Under the pieces are notes generated by a model. It worked only from the letters and a program-made list of their open reading frames with translations, did no database searches and was not told the origin of the DNA. Below, in pieces: positions 26,620 through 34,760 of a stretch of 64,000 bases of DNA (positions are counted from its first letter, which is position 1; each line of letters opens with the position of its first letter). This DNA is from Promethearchaeota archaeon (lineage in GTDB: Archaea > Asgardarchaeota > Lokiarchaeia > Sigyniarchaeales > SOKP01): contig JAEOTR010000048.1 in NCBI GenBank assembly GCA_016839705.1, positions 24,779 through 88,778 on the forward strand. Reading direction: 5' to 3'. The position numbers were made by a program, and so were the translations under genes.

Positions 26620-27980
26620 TGTGCTTTTTTAAATTTACCGATATGATCTCTTGAATCATAAAAACCTAATATACATATGGATATCAAACCTATTATCGTA
26701 AAAACAAAAATTATAAGAAATTCAATATCCCATCCTCTTACTGAAGTAATTAATATTTCTTTTATTACCTCTCCTGAGCCACCTTTAATTTTAACTTTTA
26801 ATATATGTTCTCCATAAAGCTGACTATCGATATCCCTTTCCCATAATGGATCACTAGCATTAATGTTTATTAATGGTGCCCATTTCGTAATTTGAGTTTC
26901 ATTATTACTACTATAGAGAGAAAATTCAACGGAATTTATCCCGTTGGGATCCCAAGCTAAAACTCGTATTTTATTTTTACTTTGAATTATGGGAATTTCA
27001 CTTGAAGGATATGTAATTATCCCTTGTGGCCATTTCCCCACATTTTCTATTGACATTGAGAGCTGGTTGTGATCTAAAGAAATTATTCTATAGGTGCCAC
27101 CATTTAGGATAAAATTACTTGTAGTAATTGTGAGAAAGTTGTCTTCTTTATGAAAAGAATTAAAGTGTACGTGCCCAGATAAATAGTACGATACATCAAA
27201 TTCTTCATTTAAATCAAAGAAGGTTTTACCGCTAGAGCTTAAGTTAGAGTTAATTAAGAAGGGTGGAGGATATTTATGAGGATGATGTCCAAAAACAAAA
27301 ATTCTATTAAAATTTCGATATTTTTCTAATTCCTTCTCATACCAATCTAATTCCGTGGTGTTTAAAAACCCAAATAAAGCAAACTCGTACAGGTTATATA
27401 AATTTTTAGCAGTATTAATTCCTATGAATGCATAATTCCCAAATGAAAAAGACTTGTTAAATGAGTATTGTAAAGTATTGTAACTGCTCCCAATCATTGA
27501 ATAGTTAAGATAATGATTATATCCGGGATCATTTGCGGCATCATGATTCCCAACGAGATCAATGTATATTGATGAATTCATATTATTATCTTTTAAAGCC
27601 TTCTCATATAATTTCCATTCTTCTACGTCTTGTTGGGCGCCATTATTAGCATCAACTAAATCTCCAGTATTGTAGATGAAAAGAGGATCAATTGCTTGAA
27701 ATGTTTCATTCAATAATTGATAAAAAAGAGCGATACTTTCATTCGCAGACCAGATAAACTGAGTGTCTGTGATATGTATAAACCAAAATAGTTCCTGCTC
27801 ACTATAATCTATACTACCTTGATTTGATGTTTTATATTTGTCAAAACTTGAATTATGGGAATTTTGTGAAATAAAATTAATATCTGAAACAAGATACGGA
27901 GATAATATCAAAAATAAATCTATTCCGTTAAATATTAAGATGAAAATTATGATAAATCTTAAATTCTTTTTCTTTTTCAT
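26616..27980 (-). CDS. Membrane-anchored exported metallophosphoesterase
   Basis: 454 residues. An N-terminal signal anchor (residues 5-27) precedes the calcineurin-like domain: IHITDTQFIW, YNTGDLVDANNG, LVGNHDAAND, VFGHHPHKYPP, LSGHVHFNS are metal-binding motifs I-V in order. A beta-sandwich region follows (about 320-420), then a C-terminal span (about 421-443) with a short charged tail. The catalytic domain should face outside. It likely cleaves a phosphate ester on the surface or in lipids. The 4-bp overlap with the ABC-2-like permease suggests a transport-linked job. Confidence 0.88.
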   Translation of the reverse strand: MKKKKNLRFIIIFILIFNGIDLFLILSPYLVSDINFISQNSHNSSFDKYKTSNQGSIDYSEQELFWFIHITDTQFIWSANESIALFYQLLNETFQAIDPLFIYNTGDLVDANNGAQQDVEEWKLYEKALKDNNMNSSIYIDLVGNHDAANDPGYNHYLNYSMIGSSYNTLQYSFNKSFSFGNYAFIGINTAKNLYNLYEFALFGFLNTTELDWYEKELEKYRNFNRIFVFGHHPHKYPPPFLINSNLSSSGKTFFDLNEEFDVSYYLSGHVHFNSFHKEDNFLTITTSNFILNGGTYRIISLDHNQLSMSIENVGKWPQGIITYPSSEIPIIQSKNKIRVLAWDPNGINSVEFSLYSSNNETQITKWAPLININASDPLWERDIDSQLYGEHILKVKIKGGSGEVIKEILITSVRGWDIEFLIIFVFTIIGLISICILGFYDSRDHIGKFKKAQ

Positions 27981-28390
27981 TTTGTGGATTTATTTATATT
28001 AAGCAACTTATATCTTAAAGGCTTAATTTGAATTTTGGTATAAATAGTTAATTAATTTTTAAAAATTCTTTGTAGGCTATGTTACAAATAAAAAATTTGG
28101 TTGATGAAGAATAATAAAATGAATAAAAAGATATAGTATACATTTTAATCAAAGAAATTACCATAATATAATCCAAAATAGCTTCAATATAATTTTATTA
28201 ATAATCATCTATGCTTAGAAACTTTATTTATTGAATAAACTTATGTTCCAATTCTAATAAAAAATTTTATAAATTAGGTTTACCTAAATAAATATGTATA
28301 ATAAATTTTTAATGCATTTCACCATACAATATTATTAAAAATGTTAGAAATGAGTATTTTAAATTCAACAGAATCTGATGAGGATGGCAT
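27981..28390. other. 410-bp AT-rich intergenic region
   Basis: It separates the divergent phosphoesterase and transporter genes. It contains several TATA-like stretches (for example TATAAATAG near 28040) and GATGAGGATGG just before the ATG at 28391. No RNA gene or long inverted repeat was seen. Confidence 0.4.
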
Positions 28391-28945
28391 ATGGAGTCTC
28401 AAGATTCTAAAGGAAAAATTATCAAGGAAACCTTTCCTTCAGAAATTATTTCTATCGTTGGCGATATCCTCGCAGGAATAATCCTATCCTTTTTAATAAT
28501 ACGTTTTGCTAGTTTTTTAGTTTTAATACTAATGATTCCGGCTCTATTGTCCCTAAGAGGTAATTTGAGTGGTCCGTTCATAGCTCGTACCTCTCGGGAC
28601 TTAGTTATTGGTGCATTTTCTAAAAGGACTTGGTTCGAAAATGTTCTTGCTACCTATACCCTCGCTCTAATCACCGCAGTTTTTATAGGTATTTTCTCTA
28701 TTATCTTTAATTTAACGATTTTTAAGTTAACTATTCTCCCCATTCAGTATTTCATTCTTATCCCGATAATATCAATTATTTTAACATTATCTATTTCAAT
28801 TCCTTGTTCCGTAGGATTAAATTATTTAGCTTTTAAAAAAGGATTAAATCCAAATAATGTCGTAAATCCCGTGATGACGGCTATTGACGATTTTTCTACA
28901 GTGTTATGCTTTTTTTTAACGATTATAATGTTGGGGGTGCCATGA
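28391..28945 (+). CDS. SLC41/MgtE-like divalent cation transporter, first half
   Basis: 184 residues, about five membrane spans. The signature PALLSLRGNLSGPFIARTSR matches the MgtE/SLC41 membrane domain (P-x-L-x-G-N/D-x2-G). Archaea carry such permeases (COG1824) as split half-size genes, two of which would make one pore. It is the first gene of a three-gene run: the second half starts at the very next base after its stop, and the PhoU/TrkA-C protein follows 31 bp later. Mg2+ or a similar divalent ion is the likely substrate. Confidence 0.85.
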   Translation: MESQDSKGKIIKETFPSEIISIVGDILAGIILSFLIIRFASFLVLILMIPALLSLRGNLSGPFIARTSRDLVIGAFSKRTWFENVLATYTLALITAVFIGIFSIIFNLTIFKLTILPIQYFILIPIISIILTLSISIPCSVGLNYLAFKKGLNPNNVVNPVMTAIDDFSTVLCFFLTIIMLGVP

Positions 28946-29497
28946 TTGAAATACTTCTTAAAAATTTTCAAGGAATCGATAATAATTGTTATTATATCAT
29001 CTTTAATGGGTTTAATCTCGGGAACATTACTATCTTTTAATGAAAATCTACTTTATACAGTTCCTATAATGCTCTTGATATTGCCTGCATTGAATTCTTT
29101 AATTGGGGATATTTCTACAGTTTTAGTTTCACGGTTAACAACTCATTTATACTTAGGAACCCTTCAACCTAAAGTTCAACGATCCGAAAGATTGAAAGAA
29201 GATTTTTATGGTTTGCTAATAACTCTTTTGCTAAGCACAATAGTTTTAATTATTTTAGGATTTGTAGTCAGTCTGTCTTCAGGAATTCAAATTGTGAGCC
29301 CTTTTATAATTATCTTTATATTATGTTTTACTATACTCTTAATTTTTGCTATAATGTTTATATTATCATTTGTTAGTGCGATAGTTTTATTCAAGCGAGG
29401 GATGGATCCAAATAATTTTCTTATACCCTTTATTACATCGTTAGCTGATTTCCTTACTCCCCTTTTCTTAATTATATTCATATTAATATTTATCTAA
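28946..29497 (+). CDS. SLC41/MgtE-like divalent cation transporter, second half
   Basis: 183 residues from a TTG at 28946, immediately after the TGA of the preceding gene, a layout that implies translational coupling. About five spans; PALNSLIGDISTVLVSRLTT is the counterpart of the signature in the first half. The tail of both halves (GLNPNNVVNPVMTAIDD and GMDPNNFLIPFITSLADF) is also shared, so the two genes arose by duplication. Together they should form the inverted-repeat pore that is a single chain in eukaryotic SLC41. Confidence 0.85.
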   Translation: MKYFLKIFKESIIIVIISSLMGLISGTLLSFNENLLYTVPIMLLILPALNSLIGDISTVLVSRLTTHLYLGTLQPKVQRSERLKEDFYGLLITLLLSTIVLIILGFVVSLSSGIQIVSPFIIIFILCFTILLIFAIMFILSFVSAIVLFKRGMDPNNFLIPFITSLADFLTPLFLIIFILIFI

Positions 29498-29528
29498 AAT
29501 TTTATATAAAATCAAATTTATATGAAAC

Positions 29529-30794
29529 GTGAGTGAAGATTACAACATGACCAAGCAAAGTAAAAAATTCAAATATAAACCGCTTTCTCTAAAAGATATT
29601 ATTAGAGAAATGAAACAAAATATTGATTTAATGATTGATTTGGCATATAGCGCAATTAAATTCGGCAGCAAAGAATTAGCTGATGAAGCCTATAAAATGG
29701 AACAAAGAATTCATGAACTTACTTTTTTGTTGAATTTTCAAATAATTCAAGCACATCCAGGAGGACTAAAAGATGCTAAACAGTTGGAACCTGTAGTCGT
29801 AATGGGTTATTCTATTGATAGAATCTCTGATGCATTATCCGACATTGCAAGAACAGTTTATATCAATAGTGATATCTCATATTTTATTCAATTATTAACT
29901 GATATAAGTTATGTACCTGAACCTATAGTTAATATTGTTGTAAATAAAAACTGCGACCTTATAGATCAATCGAGGAAAGAGATACATTTCAGATCAAAAC
30001 ATGGAGTTGATTTAATAGCAATTAGAAGGAGAAATAACTGGCTTTTTGATAAAAATGAAAAAGTATTACTAAATGATATTTTAATTGTAAAAGGTGAAAT
30101 TCAACCTATCATTGATTTGAAAAGACAATGTAATGATCAAGATCCCTTCTCCTTTGATATTGGATTACAGAAAAAAGAACCGATGTTTGATCTTGACAAT
30201 CCTGATATCTGTGAAAAATTCGAAGAACTTCAGAAAAATTATGTTTTAATGACAGATATCTCAGAGACAATGATAGAATTAGCATTAGCAGCACTTTTCT
30301 TTAATAATGAAGAATTGGCAGAAGATATTTTAGAAATGGAAGAATTAATGGACGGACTAAACATAGCTTTTGAAAAAGATGTTCTAGATTTAGCGCAACT
30401 AGTTAAAATCCCTCGAAATCTTACAGGGATTATGAGGATTATTTTTTCCTGCGAATTAATCGCGGATGCAGCAGCTCATATAGCAGAAAACATAATTAGG
30501 GGATTTGAACCTCATAGTATTTTACAGCAAGCTATCCGAGAAACTGCGGAGGTTGTAGTAAGAGAAACTCTTTCTGAAGACTCATATTTTAAAGATAAAA
30601 CTTATAATGAATTACAAGATAGCCGATATAAACGAGGATTTCACATTATAGCCTTAAAAAGAGAAGATAAATGGATCTACAGTTTCAAACCAGAATTTGT
30701 ACTTGAGGAAGGAGATCTTTTAATCGGTTTAGGTCCCGAGGAAACTCTTTTAGAATGGAGAAGATGTGTCAATCCTGAGAAGTTTAAAGAATAA
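29529..30794 (+). CDS. PhoU/TrkA-C regulator of the SLC41-like transporter
   Basis: 421 residues with a doubled layout: PhoU-like helices (about 20-115), a TrkA-C-like beta domain (about 150-205: GVDLIAIRRRNNWLFDKNEK), a second PhoU-like bundle (about 235-340) and a second TrkA-C-like domain (about 365-412: GFHIIALKREDKWIYSFKPE). This is the COG3273 architecture, which travels with the half-size permeases. TrkA-C domains usually bind small regulators and gate ion flux. The start is GTG 29529; an ATG at 29547 is possible. Cytoplasmic. Confidence 0.87.
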   Translation: MSEDYNMTKQSKKFKYKPLSLKDIIREMKQNIDLMIDLAYSAIKFGSKELADEAYKMEQRIHELTFLLNFQIIQAHPGGLKDAKQLEPVVVMGYSIDRISDALSDIARTVYINSDISYFIQLLTDISYVPEPIVNIVVNKNCDLIDQSRKEIHFRSKHGVDLIAIRRRNNWLFDKNEKVLLNDILIVKGEIQPIIDLKRQCNDQDPFSFDIGLQKKEPMFDLDNPDICEKFEELQKNYVLMTDISETMIELALAALFFNNEELAEDILEMEELMDGLNIAFEKDVLDLAQLVKIPRNLTGIMRIIFSCELIADAAAHIAENIIRGFEPHSILQQAIRETAEVVVRETLSEDSYFKDKTYNELQDSRYKRGFHIIALKREDKWIYSFKPEFVLEEGDLLIGLGPEETLLEWRRCVNPEKFKE

Positions 30795-30827
30795 GGCTTC
30801 TCTTGAATGTAATGAGTGATAGTATTT

Positions 30828-31223
30828 ATGAATGATTTAATAGAAGTAAGGTTTATTTCTCCTAAAAAGGGAAAGGGAGTTTTTGCTAAAGAAGAAATTA
30901 AGAAAGGAGCTATTATTGATGTAGCACACGTCATTCCTTTACCAAATAAAGATTGGAAGAAAATAAGTAAAACCATTTTGTATAACTATTGCTATATCTG
31001 GGAGGATCCTAAACATAAATCAGAATTTACTAATGCGATTTCATTAAGTATTAGTCAATTTATCAACCATTCCTATAATCCAAATATTAAATATATTTAT
31101 GATTATGATAATAACTGTATTGAATTTGAAGCATTACGTGATATTTTAGTGGGAGAAGAAATCCTTGTTAATTATAATGGGTTTGTTGATGATAAAAGTC
31201 CTGTCTGGTTTGATATAGAATGA
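30828..31223 (+). CDS. Stand-alone SET-domain methyltransferase
   Basis: 131 residues from the ATG at 30828. It is almost only a SET domain: KKGKGVFAKEEIKKGAIID (SAM-binding start), SQFINHSYNPN (NHS catalytic motif) and ALRDILVGEEILVNYNG (the Y-containing pseudoknot). SET proteins transfer methyl groups to lysine side chains; the target here is not known and could be a chromatin or translation protein. No post-SET cysteines are seen. It lies 33 bp behind the transporter regulator and convergent with endonuclease IV, with a 4-bp gap. Confidence 0.88.
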   Translation: MNDLIEVRFISPKKGKGVFAKEEIKKGAIIDVAHVIPLPNKDWKKISKTILYNYCYIWEDPKHKSEFTNAISLSISQFINHSYNPNIKYIYDYDNNCIEFEALRDILVGEEILVNYNGFVDDKSPVWFDIE

Positions 31224-31227
31224 TATT

Positions 31228-32100
31228 TTAATTTTTCTTTCTTAAACTTTTTAGGGTTTTCAGATTCATTATATCTAGTTTATTATCATTTCCCTTAGGT
31301 GTTTCAAGTATACCTGGCATATTTTGAAATCTTTCGTCATTAATGAAGAAGCCAAAAGGTTCCTTCCCTATTTTCCCTTGACCAATATGGGTATGTCTAT
31401 CGACCCTAGAACCACAATCCTTATCGGTATCATTTAAATGAAAAGCAAATAGATATTTTAAACCGATTAGATCATCAAACTCATTCCACATATCCTCAAA
31501 TTTTTTCTTTGTTGTAAAATCATAACCCGCTGCAAAGGAATGGGCTGTGTCAAAACAAATTCCAATTCTATTCTTATTTTGTATTCTACCAATTAATGTT
31601 TTAAGATGATGGAATTTATTACCTAAACCTTTCCCTTGCCCTGCCGTGGTTTCAAGTAGTATAATTGCTTTTGAGGATTTAGTTGCATCCATTAATCGAT
31701 TCAATTGATCAGCAATTTGACTTAATGCTTCTTCCTTGGTGATTTCCTTCTTATTAATGATGGGAATAACTCCAAGGTGCATGTTCTCGTATTCTATATT
31801 TAATTGATCAACTTTGGTGAGTTCATCAATCATGGCATTATAGGATTTTTCCAACTTTTCTTTATCTAAGGTAGCCAAATTGACTAAATATGAATTATGA
31901 CTTATTACGGGCCAAATTTCATCCTTAAATGCTTCCTTTGTATTAATAAAATCCTCAACCTCTTTCTGTTTTAAAGGTCCCGACGACCAACCACGTACGT
32001 TTCTAACAAAAACTTGAAATGTTTCGCATCTTAATTCTCTCGCCCTCCCAAAAGCCTTATATTTACCTCCTGAAACACTCATATGTGCGCCAATTCTCAC
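31228..32100 (-). CDS. nfo: Endonuclease IV (AP endonuclease)
   Basis: 290 residues, the family length. Motifs of the trinuclear zinc TIM barrel are present in order: IGAHMSVSGG, SHNSYLVNLA, LLETTAGQGKGLG, GICFDTAHSFAAGYD, FAFHLNDTDKDCGSRVDRHT with HIGQG, and GILETPKG. It cuts DNA at abasic sites in base-excision repair. The start is the ATG at 32100. The gene is compact, convergent with the SET gene and divergent from the HD hydrolase gene. Confidence 0.95.
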   Translation of the reverse strand: MRIGAHMSVSGGKYKAFGRARELRCETFQVFVRNVRGWSSGPLKQKEVEDFINTKEAFKDEIWPVISHNSYLVNLATLDKEKLEKSYNAMIDELTKVDQLNIEYENMHLGVIPIINKKEITKEEALSQIADQLNRLMDATKSSKAIILLETTAGQGKGLGNKFHHLKTLIGRIQNKNRIGICFDTAHSFAAGYDFTTKKKFEDMWNEFDDLIGLKYLFAFHLNDTDKDCGSRVDRHTHIGQGKIGKEPFGFFINDERFQNMPGILETPKGNDNKLDIMNLKTLKSLRKKN

Positions 32101-32207
32101 TTTAATCTCCGAAGCAATTTTTATTTTTTTAGATCTTATATATATTATACTTTATTTTCTTTTGTATCAATTAATCATATTAAACAGTTTTAGTTTTAAC
32201 TATAGGA

Positions 32208-32216
32208 TATATAAAT
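32208..32216 (+). promoter_or_regulatory. TATA box of a probably leaderless message
   Basis: ATATATAAA lies 24-32 nt upstream of the ATG at 32240, exactly where a TATA box stands for a transcript starting at the start codon. No Shine-Dalgarno is present, which fits leaderless initiation. Confidence 0.5.
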
Positions 32217-32239
32217 GAGAAAAGAGTTATGTATGAAAT

Positions 32240-32764
32240 ATGAAAGACTTCTTAAATTATTGGAATGCATTATCTTTTGCATTTAATAAATACGGTAGTT
32301 TAAAACGAAAATCAAAAGATATTCCTTATATCATCCATCCAATTCGAATTATCACGATGTTACGTGCAGTGGGATTCAATGAATTTGACCATGAAGATCT
32401 AATGATTGCTGCCTTGTTTCATGATCTTCTTGAGGATACTGATACAGATTTAAAAGAAATTGAAGACAATTTTGGGAAAAAGGTTGGGGAAATTATTGTT
32501 GAACTCACAAAACCTGAAGGTGCAAAAGATCGCAAAAAAGATAATTGGATAAAAAATTTCGTAAATAAATCAATAGAAGCAAAAACCATCAAACTTGCTG
32601 ATAGGATTGACAATCTTATGGATATGAGAGATATTTGGGATGTAGAAAAACAGAGATCTTACATCGATCAAGCAAGAATTATACTAAAATCTTGTGGGGA
32701 TGCTAATGAACAATTAGCGCATAAATTAACTGAATTTATCAATGAAATATTAAGTAAATTGTAA
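32240..32764 (+). CDS. MESH1-like HD-domain (p)ppGpp hydrolase-type protein
   Basis: 174 residues. It has the HD domain of RelA/SpoT hydrolases: IIHPIRIITMLRAVG, AALFHDLLEDTD (the HD-x3-ED core), and IKLADRIDNLMDM. There is no synthetase or TGS domain, so it is a stand-alone small hydrolase like animal MESH1, acting on ppGpp or perhaps NADPH. No synthetase gene is in the window. Cytoplasmic, metal-dependent. The start is the ATG at 32240. Confidence 0.85.
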   Translation: MKDFLNYWNALSFAFNKYGSLKRKSKDIPYIIHPIRIITMLRAVGFNEFDHEDLMIAALFHDLLEDTDTDLKEIEDNFGKKVGEIIVELTKPEGAKDRKKDNWIKNFVNKSIEAKTIKLADRIDNLMDMRDIWDVEKQRSYIDQARIILKSCGDANEQLAHKLTEFINEILSKL

Positions 32765-32769
32765 AATAT

Positions 32770-34485
32770 TTACTCTAACTTATTCCAGAACTGGCTTAAT
32801 TCTTCTTTTGTAAATGTAAATTTCAAACCTGTAGGTATGGAGGGTTCGGTTCTTAAGAATTCTGGTATATAATTTATTTCATGTGGTATTCCTGCTTTTT
32901 CATTAAATTCTAATTCAGTCTTTATAATTCTCTTCCCAATGTTAATCACATCTTCTCTGGTTAATTTTAAATTATACATTGCGTTTAATGCTCCTTTCAC
33001 AATTTCCATATTCTCAAAACTCGGTCCTATGAAATAACAGCAGCCTAAAGAATCTAAAATAACTGTGTAAAGCTGCAATTCATATGATAAGTCTAGTTTT
33101 CCTTTATTCTCTGTGAGTTCACCATAATCTTTTGTTTGGCTTGCAACTCTCCCAGCGATAGCAGCACCTGCAGTGTGATCTGCGCCCATAGGAGTTGTAG
33201 CATATGTTATACTCATAGCTTTAAAGACTCTTGGGTCATATCCGGAAATTCCTTGCCCTTTTACATGAGGAATTCTTTTGACATTGAGATCTTCTCCTAA
33301 GTGACATACACCATTTCCATATTGCTTTCCTAGTTCAGATCCCTGTTTTATTTCTCCTAATGTTTCAAAAACTCTTTTCGCATCACCCCAGGGAACCTCA
33401 CCAGCATCCATCGCAACTCCCATAGTAACCCCCAATTCTATTGTATCAATACCTATATCATCGCATAAATGATCAATTTTTGCTATATCATCCAGATTAT
33501 TAATGAGGAGGTTAGAACCATTAGCAAAAATTGTTTCATATTCAAGACTAGACGTTAAATGAACCCCATCCTCATCAACAAATATATTAGAACATTTAAT
33601 AACACAGGTAGGACTACATGGAACGCGTTTTTTCCCACCTCTAGCAGATACAAGCTCATGAAGTCTCTCTCCGGATATATCAATAGCATCATCAAAGGAA
33701 CCCCTCTTAAAATTTTTGGTTGGCAAACCCCCATAAGCACTCATCCCCCTAACCATATTTGGAGTACCATAGATTGAAAAATTCTTCTTGGATTCTGCCA
33801 GTTCTTTGGCAAATGGTTTTGAGACTTCTCGAAATTTTTTTAAATCAAATATTCGGACTTCTGAATTTCTCCTAGGGAAAATAATGATTGCTTTAATCCT
33901 CTTTGATCCCATAACCGCACCTAGGCCCCCTCGAGCTGCATGACGACTTGGGTACCCTTCTAAATCGTTCACGGCAACACTGGCAGTCTTCATTAGATGC
34001 TCTCCAGCAGGACCAATTGAATAAATTCCTATCCTATTTCCGTATTTTCTATATAACTCCTCATGAAGCTTGTAGTTGCCTAATTTTTCATACTCTTCAG
34101 CAGAATCAAATTTAATACCATCTTCATCAACAAATATCAATTTTATTGCTGATGATTTCCCTTCTAACACCAATGCTCTTATCCCATAAGAAGCCAGCAT
34201 TATAGAAGCTCTACCACCTACGTTTGCTTCCTTTATTCCATTAGTTAACGGACTTTTTGCCCCAACTGAAGTACGACCAGAACAAGGAAAAGGACTCCCT
34301 GTTAGTAAACCATTAGCAAAAATTAATTTGTTTTTTTCACCCAAGGGATCACATAATGGGGGAACTTCATCAGCAATAATTTTAGAGGATAAACCTCGCC
34401 CACCTAATAAAAAATATTTTGAATCTTCTGAAATTTCTTCATAGATTGTTTCTTCTGTCTGTACATTAACTCGTGCGATTTTCAT
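32770..34485 (-). CDS. Tungsten-dependent aldehyde ferredoxin oxidoreductase family protein
   Basis: 571 residues. N-terminal domain: GGRGLSSKIIADEVPPLCDP and FANGLLTGSPFPCSGRTSVG, as in the family. Fe4S4 ligands: CSPTCVIKC near residue 290 (C-x3-C-x3-C, where the classical enzyme has C-x2-C-x3-C) and the distal Cys in LDSLGCCYF near 480. MGADHTAG (about 432) and the tungstopterin-binding YD/GRV segments are also present. It should oxidise an aldehyde or related substrate with ferredoxin as acceptor. The motif spacing points to a sub-family other than classical AOR. No molybdopterin genes are close. Confidence 0.9.
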   Translation of the reverse strand: MKIARVNVQTEETIYEEISEDSKYFLLGGRGLSSKIIADEVPPLCDPLGEKNKLIFANGLLTGSPFPCSGRTSVGAKSPLTNGIKEANVGGRASIMLASYGIRALVLEGKSSAIKLIFVDEDGIKFDSAEEYEKLGNYKLHEELYRKYGNRIGIYSIGPAGEHLMKTASVAVNDLEGYPSRHAARGGLGAVMGSKRIKAIIIFPRRNSEVRIFDLKKFREVSKPFAKELAESKKNFSIYGTPNMVRGMSAYGGLPTKNFKRGSFDDAIDISGERLHELVSARGGKKRVPCSPTCVIKCSNIFVDEDGVHLTSSLEYETIFANGSNLLINNLDDIAKIDHLCDDIGIDTIELGVTMGVAMDAGEVPWGDAKRVFETLGEIKQGSELGKQYGNGVCHLGEDLNVKRIPHVKGQGISGYDPRVFKAMSITYATTPMGADHTAGAAIAGRVASQTKDYGELTENKGKLDLSYELQLYTVILDSLGCCYFIGPSFENMEIVKGALNAMYNLKLTREDVINIGKRIIKTELEFNEKAGIPHEINYIPEFLRTEPSIPTGLKFTFTKEELSQFWNKLE

Positions 34486-34644
34486 GAAAATCCCTTTTAG
34501 AGAATTGATTAATTAAAAATTATTTAGAAACCTTAAAACCATTAATGAAATTATTTTACTATCATTTAATTTTGTATAGTACTGTAAAAACAAATTAATA
34601 AAATTATATTTATTCTCTGAAAATCATTATACCCAAGACATAGA

Positions 34645-34654
34645 TTTAAATATA
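34645..34654 (+). promoter_or_regulatory. TATA-like element upstream of TFB
   Basis: TTTAAATATA lies 107-116 nt upstream of the TFB start. It is the best TATA match in the 275-bp gap, but the distance would imply a long leader; a nearer AT-rich TTTAATATTTT at about 34740-34750 is an alternative. Confidence 0.3.
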
Positions 34655-34760
34655 CAACTAGACCATATATTCATATCACATCTTTTTATTAAAATCATAA
34701 TAATGTGTAATTTTTCTAAGTTGCCCTATTCTTTTGTAATTTAATATTTTGTGAACAAAT

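Noticed and set aside
28079-28114. Short frame MLQIKNLVDEE on the plus strand, like the start of an ABC ATPase
   Set aside because: Only 11 codons, opposite in direction to the permease and with no Walker motif following. Too short to support a relic.
28341-28480. Alternative frame MLEMSILNSTESDEDGIW overlapping the first SLC41-like gene
   Set aside because: It overlaps the well-supported transporter frame, stops inside it and has no family features.
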